NCBI GenBank assembly: GCA_028710605.1
Contig: JAQTTU010000003.1
Span: forward strand, 1-64,000
DNA from: Sideroxydans sp.
Lineage (GTDB): Bacteria; Pseudomonadota; Gammaproteobacteria; Burkholderiales; Gallionellaceae
Direction of reading: 5' to 3'
DNA length: 64,000 nucleotides
Translations under genes and position numbers: made by a program
Shown here: one piece after another, positions 10,142 through 18,869 of the stretch
Position numbering within the stretch: position 1 is the first letter of the stretch
How the letters are laid out: every line of letters begins with the position of its first letter
The notes under the pieces: generated by a model
The model's database searches: none
What the model was told of the DNA's origin: nothing
Seen by the model: only the letters and a program-made list of their open reading frames with translations

Positions 10142-11602
10142 CTAAGCCTCCGTCCGGTTCAACCTCGGATCAAACGCATCCCTCACCGCATCGGCAAACA
10201 GGTTGGCGGCCAGCACCAGCAGCAGCATGAAGCTGAACGCGGAGGCCAGCGCCCACCACACCACGGGCTCGCGCCCCATCTCCAGGCGCGCGGCGTTGAT
10301 CATGGTGCCGAAGGAAATCATGCTGGGATCGACACCCACGCCGACGTAGGACAGCACGGCTTCGGCCAGCACCAGCGCGGAGAAGTCCATCACCAGCGAG
10401 ATCAGCACGATGTGCATCACGTTGGGCATGATGTGGCGCGCGAGGATGCGCAAGGACGACACGCCGAACGATTGCGCGGCCTGGATGTATTCCATCTCGC
10501 GCAGCTTCAGCGTCTCGCCGCGCAGCAGGCGGCACAGCCCGGTCCAACTGGTCATGCCGAGGATCAAACACAGGAACACCAGCCGCAGGTCGGCGCGCGA
10601 GGCGGTGGTGGTGAACCATTGCGGGTGGGTGTCGATGGTCACCTGCATCATCAGCACCGCCGCCGCGATCAGCAGCACGCTGGGGATGGAACTGAGCACG
10701 GTGTAAATGTACTGGATCACATCGTCCACCCAGCCACGAAAATAGCCAGCCGCCACGCCGAGGAACAGGGCCAGCGGCAGCGTGACCAGCGTAGTCACCG
10801 TGCCGATGATGAGGCCGGTGCGGATACTTTTCAGCGAGAGATAGAGTACGTCCTGTCCGACCTTGTCGGTGCCGAGGATGTGATAGACGGTGGCGAGGTT
10901 GGCGACGATGCCGATGAGGGATGAGAGGACGAGAAGGGTAATAACAATAGACCGCCAGACTTTATGATCCGTCATTCCGGCGCAGGCCGGAATCCAGCGA
11001 ATTAGATTATCACCGCGTAGCGGTTCAACAGGGTTTTGTCCGCTTCGCGGAGTGTTTGATTTGCTGGATTCCGGCCTGCGCCGGAATGACGAAATTGCAG
11101 CAAGCAGCAACACACCAAAAATGAATCCCATCGCCGCCCCGAGCAATCCCCGCCGCACCACATCGCCTTCCCGCTGTGCCGCATCCGTCAGGTGCGCGCC
11201 ACCGTATAGCAGGCGCGGATACTCGCGCACGACGTGACCCTGCGCGTCGGTCGTGGTCTCTTTGGCATACAGCGTGAGCGCGAACGGGGCGGAATAGGTT
11301 TTTTCGGTGTGCGTGCGCAGCGGTGTGACCAGTTGGTCGAACACGCTCAGCACTTCGGGCGAATACACTTTTTCGCCGCCGTTCGCTTGCGGCAGCGCGA
11401 GGCGGAAGTGCAGCGTATCGAGCAAGCCGACTGCGAGGAACAGCGACAGCACCAGCAGCGACACCATCGCCACGCGGCTGCGCGCCACGCGCCGCCAGGG
11501 CAACAGCAGGTGTTCGTGCTTGCGCACATACCAGGCCGCCGCGATCCCCGCCGCGATCAGCAGGAACACCAGCGCGTCGCTCCACAGGATGACGGGAGTC
11601 AT
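10142..11602 (-). CDS. yejE: Peptide ABC transporter permease (YejE/DppC type)
   Basis: 486 residues. Inner-membrane permease with the family hallmark LGTDKVGQDVL, several transmembrane helices and the EAA loop around EYIQAAQSFGVSSLRILARHIMPN. An N-terminal helix pair (about 10-62) is followed by a periplasmic segment. Residues about 171-210 are encoded by a 120-bp palindromic repeat inserted in frame between two membrane helices. The start ATG at 11602 has GAGGAGG eight bases upstream. It forms an operon with yejB, from which it is separated by another palindrome. Confidence 0.9.
   Translation of the reverse strand: MTPVILWSDALVFLLIAAGIAAAWYVRKHEHLLLPWRRVARSRVAMVSLLVLSLFLAVGLLDTLHFRLALPQANGGEKVYSPEVLSVFDQLVTPLRTHTEKTYSAPFALTLYAKETTTDAQGHVVREYPRLLYGGAHLTDAAQREGDVVRRGLLGAAMGFIFGVLLLAAISSFRRRPESSKSNTPRSGQNPVEPLRGDNLIRWIPACAGMTDHKVWRSIVITLLVLSSLIGIVANLATVYHILGTDKVGQDVLYLSLKSIRTGLIIGTVTTLVTLPLALFLGVAAGYFRGWVDDVIQYIYTVLSSIPSVLLIAAAVLMMQVTIDTHPQWFTTTASRADLRLVFLCLILGMTSWTGLCRLLRGETLKLREMEYIQAAQSFGVSSLRILARHIMPNVMHIVLISLVMDFSALVLAEAVLSYVGVGVDPSMISFGTMINAARLEMGREPVVWWALASAFSFMLLLVLAANLFADAVRDAFDPRLNRTEA
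10971..11090. repeat. In-frame GTCATTCCGGC paired palindrome within yejE
   Basis: Exactly 120 bp. The outer arms GTCATTCCGGCGCAGGCC (10971 on) and their complement ending GGCCGGAATGAC-like at 11090 are nearly perfect. All 40 codons are open, so yejE is extended rather than broken. Confidence 0.9.
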
Positions 11603-11631
11603 TTTGAAAACCTCCTCACTTTTCCAACTGC

Positions 11632-11744
11632 GTCATTCCCGCGCAGGCGGGAATCCAGTGAAGTTACAAATAATGCCGTTGGTGTTGTCCTTGCTCCGCA
11701 AGGAGTTTTTTTATTAGCTGGATTCCGGCCTGCGCCGGAATGAC
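11632..11744. repeat. GTCATTCC paired palindrome between yejB and yejE
   Basis: The left arm GTCATTCCCGCGCAGGCGGG and right arm CCGGCCTGCGCCGGAATGAC are imperfect complements about 75 bp apart. It occupies most of the gap between the two permease genes. Confidence 0.9.
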
Positions 11745-11762
11745 GAATTCCCGACGATTCAT

Positions 11763-12740
11763 TCATTGCAACCTCACCCTCGGATCAACCACCGTATAAG
11801 ACACATCGGTCAAGATCAGCCCGACGATGTAAAGCACCGACCCCAGGAACACCATGGCGCGCACCACGCTGAAGTCCTGCGCATTGATCGCGTCGATGGT
11901 GTAGCTGCCGAGGCCGGGGATGCCGAAGAACGATTCGGTGAGCAGGCTGCCCATGAACAGCAGCGGGATGACCACCACCACGCCGGTCAGGATCGGGATC
12001 ATGGCGTTCTTCAGCACGTGGGTGAACAGCACGCGCAGTTCGGACAAGCCCTTGGCGCGCGCGGTGCGCACGTAGTCCTTGCCCATTTCTTCGAGGAAGA
12101 TGGTGCGGTACCAGCGACTGCTGGAGCCGATGCCCCCCGCCACGCCGATGACAATGGGCAGCACCACGAATTTGAAACTGTCTGCGCCGCCCGCGTAGCC
12201 GGAAATGGGTACCAGATGCCACAGCTTGCTCACCAGAAACTGTCCGCCGATGATGTAAAACAAAAGGGAAATAGACATCAGCAACACGCACAGCGCCACG
12301 CCCGCCAAGTCCAGCACAGTGGCACGGAACAACGCCAACAACAAAGCAAAACTCACAGACACCACTAATCCAATAACGAACGTCGGCAAAGCAATAACGA
12401 GGCTGGGCATCATGCGCACCACGATCTCGCGGCTGATGTTGCGCCCGTCGTCGGAATAACCGAAGTCGAACACGAACATGCTGGCGGACTTGTGCCAGAA
12501 AATCGTGTCGGTGAATTTGTCGCTGCCGCTGGCTGAGGAGTTGATGAACAACGGCTTGTCGTAGCCGTGCTGCTGCTCCCATTTGGCGATGGCTTCCGGC
12601 GTCACGCGCTTGATGCCGAGCTGCATGCGCGCCATGTCGTCCGGCGTGTTCACCACGAAGAACAGCGCGAAAGTGAGCAGGTTCACCCCGATCAGGATGG
12701 GTATTGCGTAAAGGATGCGGCGGATGAGGTAAGCGATCAT
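11763..12740 (-). CDS. yejB: Peptide ABC transporter permease (YejB/DppB type)
   Basis: 325 residues. The family start MIAYLIRRILYAIPILIGVNLLTF is clear, which fixes the ATG at 12740 although the frame is open to 12788. Six transmembrane helices and the EAA loop (SRWYRTIFLEEMGKDYVRTARAKGLSELRVLFTHVLKNAMIPI) are visible. It forms the inner-membrane channel with YejE for oligopeptide uptake powered by YejF. Confidence 0.93.
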   Translation of the reverse strand: MIAYLIRRILYAIPILIGVNLLTFALFFVVNTPDDMARMQLGIKRVTPEAIAKWEQQHGYDKPLFINSSASGSDKFTDTIFWHKSASMFVFDFGYSDDGRNISREIVVRMMPSLVIALPTFVIGLVVSVSFALLLALFRATVLDLAGVALCVLLMSISLLFYIIGGQFLVSKLWHLVPISGYAGGADSFKFVVLPIVIGVAGGIGSSSRWYRTIFLEEMGKDYVRTARAKGLSELRVLFTHVLKNAMIPILTGVVVVIPLLFMGSLLTESFFGIPGLGSYTIDAINAQDFSVVRAMVFLGSVLYIVGLILTDVSYTVVDPRVRLQ

Positions 12741-12865
12741 GAGTGGCGGTATTGTAAAGGCAAACCTTGAGCGACGGACAAACGGCAAGAGTAGAATGAG
12801 TCCGCCGCCACGATTCGAAGTGGCCCGTGTTATTCGTTCAAAGTAATTTGAAAAGGAGACACAAC

Positions 12866-13348
12866 ATGAACACGATCAAAGCCGAAGAATGTTGCCCGCG
12901 CTTCAATCCCGTGCCTTGGGACGAACAGGAAATCACCTGGATGAACAAGCTGTTTGTGCAAGACCGCGTGACCAGCCTGTTTCACATCCCGCTGAACTAC
13001 GGCGCGGTGATGACGCGCAACGACGAACTCATCCGCGCCGCCGATGCGCGCACCGAAACGCGGATCATTCTGACCGACGAAAATTCGCTGTGGGGCGCGG
13101 ATGTGTATATCGAGGTGAGCCGCGATATTGCGGATACCCGGATGACCTCTCTGTCCGGCACGTTCCTGTCCAAGGTGTTCGAAGGACCGTACCGTAACAT
13201 GCGCGTGTGGATCGAAGAAATGCAGGCCTACGTTGCGGCCAAAGGCAAACACAGCCGCAAGCTGTATTTCTATTACACAACCTGCCCCAAATGCGCGAAG
13301 AAATACGGGGAAAACTATGTGGTCATATTGGCGCAAGTGGATGCATGA
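12866..13348 (+). CDS. Conserved hypothetical protein with C-terminal CxxC
   Basis: 160 residues and a strong ribosome site AAAGGAG eight bases before the ATG. The N-terminus has a Cys pair (EECCPRFNPVPWDEQ); the C-terminus has TTCPKCAKKYGENYVVILAQV, a single CxxC that could bind metal. No signal peptide or membrane helix. The PVPWDEQ..TWMNKLFV pattern looks like a conserved cytosolic family that I cannot name with a function. It is inserted between yejB and yejA on the opposite strand, followed closely by the hemolysin III gene. Confidence 0.7.
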   Translation: MNTIKAEECCPRFNPVPWDEQEITWMNKLFVQDRVTSLFHIPLNYGAVMTRNDELIRAADARTETRIILTDENSLWGADVYIEVSRDIADTRMTSLSGTFLSKVFEGPYRNMRVWIEEMQAYVAAKGKHSRKLYFYYTTCPKCAKKYGENYVVILAQVDA

Positions 13349-13371
13349 ATAATGCAGAAGGATGAACGCCA

Positions 13372-14034
13372 TTGAATGAAGCAACCGCAGCCGATCCAAG
13401 CCCGGAACGCAAACAATCGCATAGCGAAGAAGTAGCCAACAGCATCAGCCACGCCATCGGCTTGCTGGCAGCCATCGCAGGCACACCGCTGCTCATCGCG
13501 CATGCACTGCAGCACGGCGATACGGGCTACCTCGTCGGTTGCTCCATCTTCGCCGCGACCATGATCCTGCTCTACCTCGCCTCCACCCTCTACCACGCGT
13601 TGTATCACTCGTCGCTAAAACGCGTGTTTCAGGTGATAGACCACGCTGTGATTTACCTGCTGATTGCCGGAACCTACACGCCGTTCACCCTGGGCGTGTT
13701 GCACGGTGCATGGGGTTGGTCGATGTTCGGCGTGATCTGGGGACTGGCTGCCATCGGCATTGTCCTGAAAGTGATCTACCGCATGGAACATCCATACATT
13801 TCGACCGCGCTGTATCTGGCCATGGGCTGGCTCATCCTGGTCGCCGTCAAACCGTTTTACACCAGCGTTCCGGCAGCAGGGCTGATCTGGCTACTCGTCG
13901 GCGGCTTAAGCTACACCGTCGGCGTGGCTTTTTTTGTGACCGACAAACACCTGCGCTACGGCCATTTCATCTGGCACTGGTTCGTGCTGGGCGGCACGGT
14001 GAGCCACTATTTTGCGGTGTGGTACGCGGTGTGA
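13372..14034 (+). CDS. Hemolysin III family membrane protein (YqfA/TrhA)
   Basis: 220 residues, seven predicted membrane helices. Family signatures are NSISHAIGLLAAIAGTPLLI with the conserved His, STLYHALYHSS, DHAVIYLLIAGTYTPF and GHFIWHWFVLGGTVSHYFAVW, whose histidines form the metal site of this PAQR-related family. The start is TTG, preceded by AGAAGG; no in-frame ATG is near. The 3' end overlaps the convergent DUF559 gene by 28 bp. Confidence 0.9.
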   Translation: MNEATAADPSPERKQSHSEEVANSISHAIGLLAAIAGTPLLIAHALQHGDTGYLVGCSIFAATMILLYLASTLYHALYHSSLKRVFQVIDHAVIYLLIAGTYTPFTLGVLHGAWGWSMFGVIWGLAAIGIVLKVIYRMEHPYISTALYLAMGWLILVAVKPFYTSVPAAGLIWLLVGGLSYTVGVAFFVTDKHLRYGHFIWHWFVLGGTVSHYFAVWYAV

Positions 14035-14384
14035 AACCACCGCTTCAACTTGTCCAGCAAATCGTCGTAAACACCTTCGAGATTGCGCATCACATCGTCG
14101 TTGGTATAGCGGACAACTGTGATGCCTAGAGCATCCAATGCGGCTGTTCGTGCCGCATCGTATTCAACGGATTCGGCATGGCTGTCGCCGTCAATTTCAA
14201 TCGCCAAACACAACTCGGCGCAATAAAAATCCACGATGTAACCGGCAATGGGTTTTTGTCGCAAAAATTTGTAGTCGGAAAAATGGCGCATGCGCAGCAC
14301 TTCGTTCCACATTTTGATTTCTGGGGCGGTGGGGTTCTTGCGGTTTTGGCGTGCAAGAGCGGTTAGTTTATTGTTGTAGGGAAT
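14007..14384 (-). CDS. DUF559 domain protein (Vsr-like nuclease fold)
   Basis: The translation IPYNNKLTALARQNRKNPTA...YKFLRQKPIAGYIVDFYC...LAIEIDGDSHA is a typical DUF559 protein, related to very-short-patch-repair endonucleases (PD-(D/E)xK-type core: D in VDFYC, E.D in IEIDGDSH). The domain begins at about 14384, but no ATG, GTG or TTG lies there; the frame stays open to 14633 only through a palindromic repeat and yejA. The true start is unclear: a rare ATT at 14384, or a start codon displaced by the repeat. Confidence 0.65.
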   Translation of the reverse strand: MPYNNKLTALARQNRKNPTAPEIKMWNEVLRMRHFSDYKFLRQKPIAGYIVDFYCAELCLAIEIDGDSHAESVEYDAARTAALDALGITVVRYTNDDVMRNLEGVYDDLLDKLKRWFHTAYHTAK

Positions 14385-14394
14385 AAAGCCTCTA

Positions 14395-14520
14395 ACCCCT
14401 CCCGGCCTCCCCTTATCAGGGGAGGAGTGGTGTTGCGCTTCGTCGATACGTTCGCAATCATTTGCAACCTGCCGCTCTGCCCCTCCCCTGACAAGGGGAG
14501 GTTGGGAGGGGTTTGGTTTT
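14395..14520. repeat. CCCCTCCC/GGGAGGGG inverted repeat
   Basis: AACCCCTCCCGGCCTCCCCT on the left faces AGGGGAGGTTGGGAGGGGTT on the right, about 80 bp apart. It fills the gap between yejA and the DUF559 gene and ends in a T-rich run, so it could form a terminator-like stem. Confidence 0.8.
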
Positions 14521-14527
14521 TTGCCTT

Positions 14528-16648
14528 TCACCTGGCCTCTTCCCGCTTCCTCAACACCCGCCGCATCCACCACCCAAACCCGGCCAGCAATAACGCCCCC
14601 AGCCACAGCGGCCAGCGCACCGGCTGGTTCCACTCGCGTCTGAGATCATCGCGCCGCGCACTATCCACGCGCCAGTATTTGAGTTTGTTGTTGGCCATGA
14701 TGTTGGGTTTGATGTTGTGCAGCCACCCGTGTTGCAGCACGTAATTCTTCGGGTGATAGCCCCACAGCCAGGGCGCATCGCGGCGCAGGATTTCCAGCAT
14801 CTGGTCGATGATGGCTTGCCGCGCCGGGGTGTTGTCCATGTTCTTCATCTGCGCGAACAGGCGGTCGAATTCCGGGCTGCTGTAGTTGCTGGTGTTTTCG
14901 CCGCTGAATTTCACCTTGGATTGCGGGCCGTGCAGCAGGAATAAAAAATTCTCCGGGTCGGGATAATCGGCATTCCACCCCATGAAGAACATCTGCGTAT
15001 CGCCGCGCCGTATCTTGTCCTGGAAACGATTCCAGTCGGTGCTGCGCACGTCGAGCTGCACGCCGATTTTTGCAAACTGTTTGCGCAGCCAGTCGAGGCG
15101 CGACTTGTTGCCCACGCCGGTGGCGGTGGTGTCGAGGTGGATCACCAATGGCTGTTTGGTTTTTTCATCCACGCCGTCGGGGTAACCCGCTTCGGCCAGC
15201 AGGCGTTTCGCCTCGGCAATGGATTTTCTTTTCGGCGCACCGGCCAACCAGTCATAAACATAACGGTTGATGCCCGCCTCGCCGTCGCGGTAGCCGAAGA
15301 TGCCGGGCGGAATCGGCGACTGCGCCGCAATACCGCGCCCGTTGGCGAAGATGGAAATAAACTCTTCGAAGTCCACCGCGATAGAGATGGACTGGCGCAG
15401 CTTTCTGGCTCGCTCAGTATTTCCCCCTACCACCGGATCGAGCATATTAAAGCCGGTGTACATGGTGGAAGTCGCCACCGAAGTTGAAAGCGTTATGTCC
15501 TGCGCCTTCATTGTGTCGCTGACATTCGCTTCACCGCCCACGCTCATTTGCACCGCTTGGTCGAAGCTGTCCGAACTGATGCCGGAGGCATCGTAATAGC
15601 CTTGCAAAAATTTGTTCCAGTACGGGATGGTTTCTTTTTCCAGCGAGAACACGATGCTGTCAATCAGCGGCAACGGTTTGCCCGCGTCGGCCAGCAAGCC
15701 TGCGGCAGCATCGCCCGCCTCACCTTCGCCCGGATAATGATCGCTGTCGTAATACGGGTTCTTCGTCAGCACCATGCGCTGGTTGGGATCGTTCTCGGAC
15801 AAGTAATAAGGCCCGCTGCCCAGCGGCCACCAGTCCAGCGACAGGTTGCGTTCTTTCATGCCCTCCTGTGCGTAGAATCTTTCCACCTCCTGCGGCATGG
15901 GCGCGAAGAACGGCATCGCCAGCCAGTAGGCAAACTGCGGATATTTGCCGTTGATAGTGATGCGATAAGTGCTGTCGTCCACCACTTGCACGCCCGGCAG
16001 CGGATATTGGTTCAGGTCGAGAAAGCCGTCTGGATGCGCCTTCGCGGCCTGTTCCAATTTGGCGGCGTAGTCCTTGAGGCCGACGATGTATTCGCCCATC
16101 ACACCCGCGATGGGCGTGTGCAACTGCGGATGCACCAAGCGTTTGATCTGGTAGGCGTAGTCCGCCGCCGTCACCGCGCGCGTGGCGGTTTTGGAAAAAT
16201 CGTTCAGCGCGTGGATGCCCGCCAGATCGCGCGCTTGCAGGCGCATGTTCTCCGCCACGAAAGCCGGATGCGGCTGGTAGCGCATGCCCGGCTTGAGGTG
16301 GATTTCGTACACGCTGTAGGCGATGCGTTCCGGCGCGGCGTTATCCGGCAAGGCTTGATGGTTCTTGTCCTGATAGCTGACCTTGGGCATTTCGCTGGCG
16401 GACAAAGGAACCAGTTGATACGGGCGTTTCAGGTAATGGTATTGCAGCGGCGGCGCGTAGATCAGCGCAATGAAATCGTATTCGTTTTCGCTGTAGGCCT
16501 GCGCCGGATCAAGATGTTTCGGGCGTTCGGTGAACGCGGTATAGAGGATGGACTTGCCTTCATCCGCCGCCGGATAAGGATTGTTCCACAGCCCGCCGTC
16601 GCAGGCGGCGAGCAACAACAAAGACAAGGCAACAAGCAGGGATTTCAT
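14528..16648 (-). CDS. yejA: Peptide ABC transporter substrate-binding lipoprotein (YejA type)
   Basis: 706 residues, SBP family 5. The lipoprotein signal MKSLLVALSLLLLAAC places a lipidated Cys near residue 16 and fixes the ATG at 16648. The family motifs LDPAQAYSENEYDFIALIY and the late STDWNRFQDKIRRGDTQMFFMGWNADYPDPENFLF are clear. A hydrophobic C-terminal segment (WPLWLGALLLAGFGWWM) followed by RRVLRKREEAR suggests a second, C-terminal membrane anchor, which is unusual for this family. It should deliver oligopeptides to YejB/YejE. Confidence 0.9.
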   Translation of the reverse strand: MKSLLVALSLLLLAACDGGLWNNPYPAADEGKSILYTAFTERPKHLDPAQAYSENEYDFIALIYAPPLQYHYLKRPYQLVPLSASEMPKVSYQDKNHQALPDNAAPERIAYSVYEIHLKPGMRYQPHPAFVAENMRLQARDLAGIHALNDFSKTATRAVTAADYAYQIKRLVHPQLHTPIAGVMGEYIVGLKDYAAKLEQAAKAHPDGFLDLNQYPLPGVQVVDDSTYRITINGKYPQFAYWLAMPFFAPMPQEVERFYAQEGMKERNLSLDWWPLGSGPYYLSENDPNQRMVLTKNPYYDSDHYPGEGEAGDAAAGLLADAGKPLPLIDSIVFSLEKETIPYWNKFLQGYYDASGISSDSFDQAVQMSVGGEANVSDTMKAQDITLSTSVATSTMYTGFNMLDPVVGGNTERARKLRQSISIAVDFEEFISIFANGRGIAAQSPIPPGIFGYRDGEAGINRYVYDWLAGAPKRKSIAEAKRLLAEAGYPDGVDEKTKQPLVIHLDTTATGVGNKSRLDWLRKQFAKIGVQLDVRSTDWNRFQDKIRRGDTQMFFMGWNADYPDPENFLFLLHGPQSKVKFSGENTSNYSSPEFDRLFAQMKNMDNTPARQAIIDQMLEILRRDAPWLWGYHPKNYVLQHGWLHNIKPNIMANNKLKYWRVDSARRDDLRREWNQPVRWPLWLGALLLAGFGWWMRRVLRKREEAR

Positions 16649-16717
16649 GCGCGAGAGTTTAGCCGAAAGGGTGCGCTTCGCGGTAAGATTGCACGACATT
16701 CAAGAACGGGCAAAGCA

Positions 16718-17749
16718 ATGAATCAGGATTGGCAAAACTTCCTCACCGCACAAGGCGCGCACATTCAGGACGGCGCAGTGCAGCATTTCGGCTCCGCCGC
16801 CGCCGAGCGCATCGCCGCGCGCGACGGCACGGTGCTGTGCGACTTGTCGCAGTTCGGCGCGCTGAAAGTTTCCGGCGACGACGCGCAACATTTCCTGCAC
16901 AACCTGTTCAGCAGCGACGTGAACGCGCTCACCCCGCAACAGGCGCAATACAGCAGCTTCAATACCGCCAAAGGCCGCGCGCTGGCGACGTTTCTGATCT
17001 GGCGCAACGAGTCGGAATTTTTCCTGCATCTGCCGCAAAGTCTGGTCGCCCCCATACAGAAAAAACTTTCCATGTATGTGCTGCGCGCCAAGGTGAAAAT
17101 CGAAAATGCCAGCGACAATATAGTGTGTCTCGGCATTTCCGGTGCGCATGCCGCAACCGTTTTGCAAAAAATTTTTCCGGCGCTGCCGCAACATCCGCTC
17201 GACGCTTTGCAGCATGAAGACTGCAAAATAATTCGTCTGGATGCCAACCGCTTCCAGATCATCACTACAGCGCAACAAGCCGCCGCGCTGTGGCAACAAT
17301 TAAACGTTGAAACAAAACCCGCCGGTTCACCCTGCTGGGACTGGCTCAACATCCGCGCGGGCATTCCTGTCATCCTGCCGCAAACGCAAGAAGCCTTCGT
17401 GCCGCAAATGGCCAACCTCGACCTGATCGGTGCGGTGAATTTCAAGAAGGGTTGCTATCCGGGACAGGAGATCGTGGCGCGCATGCAGTATCTGGGCAAA
17501 AACAAACGCCGCCTGTATCTCGCTCACGTTGACGTTGATGCCGCCCCGCAAGCGGGCGACGAATTGTTCAGCATGGAAACGGATGAGCATGCGTGCGGTG
17601 TCGTAGCCAACGTTGCCGTCTCGCCGGAGGGCGGATTCGACTTGCTGGCCGTGGTGCAGATCGCCAGCCACGATGCGTTCCCGGTTCACCTCGGAGCGCT
17701 GACCGGGGCGCGTTTGCAGTTTCAACCTTTGCCTTACCCGCTGCCGTGA
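16718..17749 (+). CDS. ygfZ: Folate-binding Fe-S cluster assembly/repair protein YgfZ
   Basis: 343 residues with the GcvT-like fold. The diagnostic K-G-C-Y-x-G-Q-E motif is present (KKGCYPGQEIVAR). Homologues help synthesis or repair of certain iron-sulfur enzymes in a folate-dependent way. The ATG at 16718 is the first codon of the conserved domain. It is divergent from yejA (69 bp) and its stop overlaps the GTG of the next gene (GTGA), so the two are translationally coupled. Confidence 0.92.
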   Translation: MNQDWQNFLTAQGAHIQDGAVQHFGSAAAERIAARDGTVLCDLSQFGALKVSGDDAQHFLHNLFSSDVNALTPQQAQYSSFNTAKGRALATFLIWRNESEFFLHLPQSLVAPIQKKLSMYVLRAKVKIENASDNIVCLGISGAHAATVLQKIFPALPQHPLDALQHEDCKIIRLDANRFQIITTAQQAAALWQQLNVETKPAGSPCWDWLNIRAGIPVILPQTQEAFVPQMANLDLIGAVNFKKGCYPGQEIVARMQYLGKNKRRLYLAHVDVDAAPQAGDELFSMETDEHACGVVANVAVSPEGGFDLLAVVQIASHDAFPVHLGALTGARLQFQPLPYPLP

Positions 17750-18414
17750 ACCTGCCCGCCCAACTATTCGTGAACGACTGGTTGGTGCTGACAAATTTTA
17801 TCTTCGGCTATTTTTTGTATCGCGCGTTGCGCTTCGCGCCCTGGCGCTCGCTGCTGAACAACGCCGTCATGGTGAACGCGCTGGTCGGATTGAGTTTCGG
17901 CGCGTTCGCATTGTGGCAGCTCAGCGCGGGCATCCGCCCCGGCTTCAATTTCCACATCCTCGGCTCCGCCCTGTTCATGCTGATGTTCGGCTGGCACATC
18001 GCCGCCGTTTCCATCACGCTGGTGATGCTCGCCACCTGGCTGCGCACCGATGCGGGGTTGATTACGCTGGGGCTGAACGGCTTGCTGATGATCGCCGTTC
18101 CGGTGTTGTTCAGCGACTGGCTGCTGCGTTTCAGCAAAAAGAATTTGCCGAAGAATCTGTTCTTGTTCGTGCTGTTTAACGGCTTCCTGTGCGGCGCGCT
18201 CACCATCGTGCTGGACACGCTGGCGACCTCCGTGGTTCTGCTGGGTTTTAGCCATTACACCTGGGCGGAGATACAGCACCATTACCTGCTCTCCATTCCC
18301 GTCCTCATCATCTCCGAAGCCTTCATCACCGGCGCGCTGATCACTTCATTCGTCGTGTTCCAGCCGCAGGCGGTGCTAAATTTCAGCGATGCGGAATATC
18401 TAGCCGGCAAGTAA
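17746..18414 (+). CDS. CbiM/NikM-like integral membrane protein (energy-coupling factor type)
   Basis: 222 residues, about seven membrane helices. The pattern HILGSALFMLMFGWHIAAVSITLVM and PVLIISEAFITGALITSFVVFQP resembles the S-component/permease domain of cobalt/nickel ECF transporters (PF01891-like). No dedicated ATPase or T-component lies nearby, so it is either a solo uptake component or uses shared ECF parts. The GTG start overlaps ygfZ by 4 bp. The 3' end overlaps the convergent GNAT gene by 15 bp. Confidence 0.75.
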   Translation: MNLPAQLFVNDWLVLTNFIFGYFLYRALRFAPWRSLLNNAVMVNALVGLSFGAFALWQLSAGIRPGFNFHILGSALFMLMFGWHIAAVSITLVMLATWLRTDAGLITLGLNGLLMIAVPVLFSDWLLRFSKKNLPKNLFLFVLFNGFLCGALTIVLDTLATSVVLLGFSHYTWAEIQHHYLLSIPVLIISEAFITGALITSFVVFQPQAVLNFSDAEYLAGK

Positions 18415-18837
18415 CTTCAGCTTCATTTTCTTGTGCGGCATACCGGCATCCATAAATTCCTTGCCGTATTCGACAAAACCGAACTTGTGATAAAACGGGA
18501 TAGCGAAAGTCTGCGCGTCGATATCGACTTGCGGGTAGCCGCGCGAACGCGCCTCGTCCAGCAACGCCTCCATCAGCGCCGTGCCCACCATTTTCTTGCG
18601 CCATTGCGGCAACACCGCCATGCGGCTGATATGCCCGTTCGGAAAAATGCGCCCGCAACCGATGGCATCGCCGTTCAGGCTCAAGGCCAGCGCATGGCGG
18701 CTGCTCTCGTCCATGCCGTCCCACTCCAACTCCACCGGAACATGCTGCTCGCGGATGAACACCGCTTCGCGGATGGCTCGCAACAGCGGCTCGCCGTCGT
18801 GCCAACAAACCAGACTTACCGTGAAAGGATTACTCAT
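18400..18837 (-). CDS. GNAT family N-acetyltransferase
   Basis: 145 residues with the acetyl-CoA fold: FIREQHVPVELEWDGMDESSRHALAL, ISRMAVLPQWRKKMVGTALMEALL (the R/Q-x-x-G-x-A-like CoA loop) and FYHKFGFVEYGKEFMDAGMPHKKM. It resembles the ElaA/YjcF-like group. The ATG at 18837 is chosen for AAGGAGGG nine bases upstream. The acceptor substrate is unknown. Confidence 0.88.
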   Translation of the reverse strand: MSNPFTVSLVCWHDGEPLLRAIREAVFIREQHVPVELEWDGMDESSRHALALSLNGDAIGCGRIFPNGHISRMAVLPQWRKKMVGTALMEALLDEARSRGYPQVDIDAQTFAIPFYHKFGFVEYGKEFMDAGMPHKKMKLKLLAG

Positions 18838-18869
18838 TACAGCCCTCCTTTTACTTGAGGCCATTCGGC

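Noticed and set aside
15548-16717. Long open frame upstream of ygfZ on the plus strand
   Set aside because: It is antisense to yejA; only the part from ATG 16718 has YgfZ homology.
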